Shown piece by piece: positions 59,425 through 64,000 of a DNA stretch of 64,000 bases. The stretch comes from Anarhynchus alexandrinus (taxonomy: Eukaryota; Chordata; Aves; Charadriiformes; Charadriidae), in contig VUYV01000063.1 in the NCBI GenBank assembly GCA_008711295.1, positions 1,188,334 through 1,252,333 of the forward strand, in the 5' to 3' direction. The notes beneath the pieces were generated by a model. That model ran no database searches and was not told the DNA's origin. It was given only the letters and a program-made list of their open reading frames with translations. The first letter of the stretch is position 1. Each line of letters opens with the position of its first letter. The position numbers and the translations under genes were made by a program.

Positions 59425-59712
59425 GACTCCTTGGGTGTGCAATAGATATTATATAGCTATATAGAGAAAGAAGGTGCATTTTGGGCAGCCTGGTCTGGTG
59501 GGAGGTGTCCCTGCCTATGGCAGGGGGGTTGGAACTCGATGATCTTCAAGGTCCTTTCCAACCTAAACCATTCTATGATTCTATGACTCCTTGCATGCAC
59601 AATATAGATTATATATCTATAGAGAGAAAGAAGGTGCATTTTATATCGCTTGGACTCCTTGCATGCACAATATAGATTATATAGAGAAAGAAGATGCATT
59701 TTATATCGCTTC
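59425..59712 (+). repeat. 60-68-bp tandem repeat, three copies, split by CR1
   Basis: Copies start GACTCCTT at 59425, 59585 and 59653. Each runs through an AATATAGATTATAT-type core and AGAGAAAGAAGGTGCATTTT. Copies 2 and 3 end TATATCGCTT. Copy 1 lacks that ending and instead runs straight into the CR1 tail at 59481-59586. Confidence 0.88.
59481..59586 (+). mobile_element. CR1 3'-tail, group B, inside tandem repeat
   Basis: GGGCAGCCTGGTCTGGTGGG, CCTATGGCAGGGGGGTTGGA, and the end ATTCTATGATTCTATGA. Only about 105 bases of the 3' end. It matches the same region of the group B copies at 34199 and 46735 and so looks young. Confidence 0.92.
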
Positions 59713-61959
59713 ACCTCCTAAATTGAAGCCTTTTTGTATATTATTATGATGAGAGAGATCACGGTGAGAACGGGAAGAGTTTATCAGTGCTGCAGCGAGA
59801 TGTGATTTTTAAAGGCTTTTTGCTTTCGCGGTGTGGGTCGGGGGCTTTGACCAGAAAAGAAGGGGCTCTGTGCCCCATCCTTTTTTTTTTTTTTTGGCAC
59901 CAAAGTTTTGCTCTTCAAACTCGTCCACTCCCTCGTGGGTTTGGAGGAGGTTCCTTTGGAAGCTGTGCTGTACCTGAGCGTTGAAACAGAATTTTTAAGC
60001 GCTGTATGAGCCACTATACCTACGTGTGACTCGTGGGGCTTCCTTGATGAAACAGGAATATTTACAAGTTCAGTGCAAAAGCGATGTCAAGCAGAGCTCA
60101 GGCTTTTGCACTCGTGCTATGAATATCATAAATAACATTATAGTTAGGCATTTGCAAAAGGAAATCGCGGTGGTTTTGTAGAGCCAGGTAAGTTTTATTT
60201 CATTATATTTAGAATTTATGGGGCAAAATGGTTTTGTACAAGATGGCACCAGTGATGCAATTTCGCTTTTGTAATTAAGAGTGTAAAGGATACTTGCAAA
60301 AGGCAAAGCGCTCCAATCAATTAGCCAATCGATTCGAGTGATCGAAGCCGGGGCTGCCGTCGCTCTCCCCTCGCGCTCTCTGTCCGACGTTGCTCTGCAT
60401 CTGTGGGGCATTCTAGTTCAGCTCAGACTCCTGACCCGAACAAAAAACCAACAGCTTGAGCTGTAATTGGGCTGGAAAACACCGTCAAATATATTTGTGG
60501 ACTGATATTCCTCTTTGTGAGGACGGGAACCCTCGACAGGAATTTTTTTCAAGTGATTTTTATATTAAACTGAGCAGTGTCGCTCATGAAGAAATTCAAG
60601 AAATCAGCAGACATTTCTCCCTGCTAATATAAGTAAATAGATGAAGTCATTTGAAGCGGTTACTTAATGAAGTTTGCTAAATTGTAAATCTCTGTTTATA
60701 ATGATTTTACAAGTTGTTATTTTCAGTTTAATCATGTTTTGGAGACAGAGCTCAAGACCATAAATTCTTCAAGATGCAATAAATGTATGGTCTGGAAGCA
60801 CTAACTTTTAATTGCTATGTGAAACCGCTACCGGTTCTGTGCCAAAGGGATATAATTAATCGGTTAATCCAATATCACACTCACCCATCTTTTTAAGTAT
60901 ATATTTCAATTAGTACATCAAATATTTAATAATTAAAAATTTAATTATTGTAATTTAGTTTTTGCTAAACATTGCGTTTAAGCGTTAGATAATAACAGGT
61001 TCTTAATGATGCAGAAGAATCTCTTTAATCCATATTAATGATAGGGTATCTCACTGTTATCCCACAGAAATCCCACAGGTTGCCAGATATTACCATTTTC
61101 CTCATCTTGTTATTTAAGTAACGATCTTCAACGTACAAATATTCTGTGTAGCAAATGCGTTCTTATGTATTTGCTCATTATGGTTCCGATCCCGTCATTA
61201 ATGAAGGCAATAGGCTGTTTTCCATTCGTTACGCTTTCCCGGTATTAACGCGGAGAGGGAGGGGCAGATTAAAATAAGGCTGATGGGAGGTGGTGGTGCC
61301 ACCGCGTTTGCGGCAGAGCAGAGGGGGGGTCAGTGGCGATGCTGAAGTTAATGACCGCCCTCGGTCGTTAACTGCCACATCCCCTCGGAACGTAGAAACT
61401 TCCCCTTCCTGATTTTGCGCGTCGAGGTAGAAGGTGTCGCGCGATGGTCCTTGTTGTATTTTGTAGGACAGTGCTATGCTAAGAGGGTGTATAAAAATAA
61501 AATACAGCCTTAGGCTGTGAAGCTCTCTGTTGTGCTTCCTCCAGCCATTTCTGTTTGAAAAATAGAAGATGCTCACAATTAATCTCTGTGACCGCCCGGT
61601 GTCCTGAAGGACGGTTAGGTAACCTGAAAATACAGCAAAGAGAGGTTTTGCACAGGTAAATATTGAGCGTGTGTCCTTCCTTTAGTAGGTATGAGCACAG
61701 AAATTGAAATTTGAGGTCTTTTGAGGGAGAGCAGGTCACACAAGGTGAGGAACGTTTGGCAAAGTCCAGCGTTGGCGGGAGCATCGCCGAGCTGGCGAGG
61801 GAGTCCAGTTCATCCTGCGGTATAGCTTGGATTTGGAGAACCTGCTCCCTAATTTCAAATCTCTTTGAATGCTGATCAGATTTTGAACTGAAATGTTTCT
61901 GCTTATTGATATTTTGATTATTTTTTTTTTAAAATGGTGATTTTGTTTTCCTTTTTAAG
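59713..61959. other. Intron stretch without recognised feature
   Basis: AT-rich, especially 60600-61200 where AATTAA and TTAAT strings dominate. No supported gene. Confidence 0.6.
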
Positions 61960-62018
61960 GTACGGTGATATGAGAAGGCAGATTGGGTTTGAAATCAGGG
62001 ACATGTGGTACAACCTGG
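61960..62018 (+). CDS. DOCK1: DOCK1 internal exon (59 bases, phase 2/1)
   Basis: The exon follows CCTTTTTAAG and ends AACCTGG before GTAAGT. Its first G completes the lysine codon from 58562-58563. It then encodes YGDMRRQIGFEIRDMWYNL and the first base of the next codon, expected to be glycine. YGDMRRQIGFEIRDMWY is a hallmark of DOCK1 near the end of the helical region preceding DHR-2. The following exon is beyond the window. A frame continuing to 62213 runs through the donor into intron and is not coding there. Confidence 0.94.
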
Positions 62019-64000
62019 GTAAGTAGCCCGAGCACCTCTTGCTTCATGCTTTCACTCAGGGTTTGTGTAAACCAAAGCAGAGGTGAAATGAACTCGCTTT
62101 CTCTTGAAATGATGGTAGGCTTCCAGAGGGCATTTAAATATTTCAAAAATAAAGCCTCCTCTGCGTGCTTATTTCGCCGTCTGGGAAGATACATAACTGT
62201 AGTCAGTGTTTAGATACCTCCTGTGTTTTCATGGTATTCAACCTCACGCTAAATAAAAAGAAACTGGTACGGTGATACCTGTTGAATGGTTTTTTCTCCT
62301 TAATTATATATATACACCCATGCACATTTATGTATATGCGTATGTATGCACACAGATACATGCGGATGCAGTAACTGGGACTGCAGCAAAATGAATGCGT
62401 CCAAGGGGTACCAGTAACTTCGCCTGGAAATTCTATTTAAAGTCTGATTTTTCAGTCTTGTTTGGCTGTAGGAGAGTGACTCGGGAAGATGAACAAAGAA
62501 TGGGAACTCGGGCATCCCTGGAGTTCGTAGGTAAATCAGGCATACCTGACTATCTCCAGTCTGTGCTGTTCTGTGGGTGGAATTTAGCTATATGGGGATT
62601 GAAGTGCATGAGAAACTGAGTATTTACTGTGACCGGAGTGTACTCATCTGCCAGATTTCATTTTCCTGAGCTTAACAGCGGAGACACTTCCGCTCTTCTG
62701 AGTTTTATCAAAAGTTCCTTAAATTATCGGAAATAAATGCATTTGCCACTTCGCTTCTATCTCTAGCTGAACTGTCGTTGCTGAAACTTGAAAAAAAAAA
62801 AATAAATCAGCATATATAAGAGAAAGGAATGCAAAGGTTCCTCGGTATTTGATAGCACAGCGTTGGCGTCCGCTCTGCTGGGATGATGAGAAGAGGCTTC
62901 CGAGAGCAGCCGGGTTCGCTTTTCATTAGAAGCATCTTTCGTGACTTAAGGGGCCGGAGAACAGGTTCAGGCGCCGCGCACACCGGGTGCGTGACTCGAC
63001 GGAGGGCTGACACCGTCAGTGTCGTGCCTGAGGCGGGGTCAGCCCGCTCAGCACCCTGGCAGCCCGCTCAGCAATTAGCCAAATCCTGCTCCGTGCAGCT
63101 GTGTATTCAGCTGTTATCCTTACTAATTCCTCTAAGCATCTTCAGTTTCTTAAACCTCTTCGGCTTTTCCTGGAACTTACTGGGCGGATGGTCGAAGGGT
63201 TTGCGCACGTAGGTAGACATCTGCCTGCTCGTGCGTGAGGTTATTTTATTCAGCCTGGGGACGGGGGAGAGCTTCATGGTTTTTCCTCCTGCCGCTGGCA
63301 CTGCCTGCTCTCGGACAAGTTGTGTAGTTGCTCTGGCGTTCAGTTTTTCACCATTAATAGTCATTTCCCCGGGAGTTTTGTGACTCGATCGGCATGGGGG
63401 GTGCTGTTTCCTTCGATATTCCTTTCTGCGCTGTCATGGAAGCCTTTTTATTTTTAATAGAGTTTTTATAAACCGAGATTATCCAGGTAGATGACTCCGT
63501 GACCTCCTCTAGCTCGAACGCCCGCGATTCTGTAAGCGGCCGGGATCGTTAATGCTGAAATCTCACGTGTTGAGGGAGGCGGTAAATTGCTGCTCTTCCC
63601 AACAAAAGCGGCGAGAGGAAGGTAAATCGGAGGCAGGACCCCAATCCGAGGCGGCCTTTGTGCTTCTCCTAATGAGCAGCTTGCTTTTTCTCGTCTTCTT
63701 TGTAATACCGACAGTCCTGTGCCGATCGTGTGCGACTTCTGGCTCTTCACCAATCTCGTGGATGTCACAGCATCAATTAAGAAAGGATTCTGACATACCA
63801 CCGCGGGGGAATTGATTGGGGGGCGCTTGACACTTTTATCTTAGAAGTTGCACTACATTAGTCAAATTATTAATGTATACGCTCAGAAAAAAAGTCAGGA
63901 GTGAAAAGCTATAACTCTTGCATATACTTGAGCATAGAATTTTTATGACTACGCCATTGTGCATAAGATATGATGAAGCCAAACAGCCCTGACTTTTGAT
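62019..64000 (+). other. DOCK1: DOCK1 intron, 5' part (3' end outside window)
   Basis: Begins with GTAAGT. It contains a TA/CA-rich simple stretch near 62302-62366, an A-run near 62790, and the repeated string CAGCCCGCTCAGCA at about 63041 and 63060. Frames at 62883-63212 and 63466-63801 are unrecognised and look like chance. No further exon seen. Confidence 0.8.

Larger units (their letters stand above)
58564..61959 (+). other. DOCK1: DOCK1 intron, 3.4 kb
   Basis: GTAAGT donor and CTTTTTAAG acceptor. It contains a 41-bp tandem duplication (59191), the tandem repeat with CR1 insertion (59425-59712), a T-run near 59880 and very AT-rich sequence at 60600-61200. No gene seen. Confidence 0.85.

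Noticed and set aside
2337..62018. Assignment of the exons to DOCK5 or DOCK2
   Set aside because: These paralogues share the block order, but the recalled residues in VFLRAINQYADMLNKKFLDQ and SSAKRAKILNK fit DOCK1. A protein alignment would settle it.
61983..62213. Frame starting in the last DOCK1 exon and running past its donor
   Set aside because: The exon reads in a different frame and ends at the GTAAGT donor at 62019; the rest is intron.
1..64000. CRISPR arrays, operons, tRNA or rRNA genes
   Set aside because: No regularly spaced direct repeats with unique spacers, no bacterial gene layout, and no tRNA or rRNA sequence recognised; the window is vertebrate intron.

Overview
The window is a piece of a bird nuclear genome. 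The main evidence is at least 20 fragments of the avian/reptilian LINE CR1, recognisable by the 3' end 'GGTTGGAAGGGACC' and the short ATTCTATG repeats. The only gene I can support is on the + strand: five consecutive internal exons of a DOCK-family gene. The translated exons read as DOCK1 (DOCK180), the Rac guanine-nucleotide exchange factor that works with ELMO.

Layout. DOCK1 exons lie at 2337-2438, 9199-9293, 57737-57815, 58463-58563 and 61960-62018. All have canonical AG/GT borders, and their phases (0, 2, 0, 2, 1) chain into one frame of 145 codons plus one base. They encode the helical stretch between the DHR-1 and DHR-2 domains. Neither end of the gene is in the window; everything outside the exons is DOCK1 intron.

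The third intron seen (9294-57736, about 48.4 kb) fills most of the window. It holds no recognisable nested gene. It carries CR1 copies on both strands, a 4.37-kb tandem duplication (about 12.9-21.5 kb), a 529-base N gap inside the first duplicate, a long CTTTTT-type pyrimidine tract (27.56-27.73 kb), short CpG-rich islands, and a small scrambled assembly patch marked by single Ns (45.6-45.9 kb).

The CR1 copies fall into at least three groups. Group A carries 'CCCTGGGCAGGGACACC' on the antisense side. Group B carries 'CCATAGGCAGGGACACC' and its copies are very alike, so it is probably young. An older group ends in a 'TTAGTGGTGGACTTGGCAG' type tail. Nearly all longer open reading frames here are chance frames, or sense/antisense readings of CR1.

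Most worth a second look: (1) the tandem duplication, whose middle CR1 is a chimera of the two outer CR1s, the signature of unequal recombination or of a repeat-driven assembly error; (2) an almost perfect 35-bp-arm, 8-base-loop hairpin at 49057-49134; (3) facing inverted CR1 pairs that should fold into long dsRNA in the DOCK1 pre-mRNA; (4) a CR1 tail lodged in a 60-bp tandem repeat at 59.4-59.7 kb. I found no convincing new coding system.
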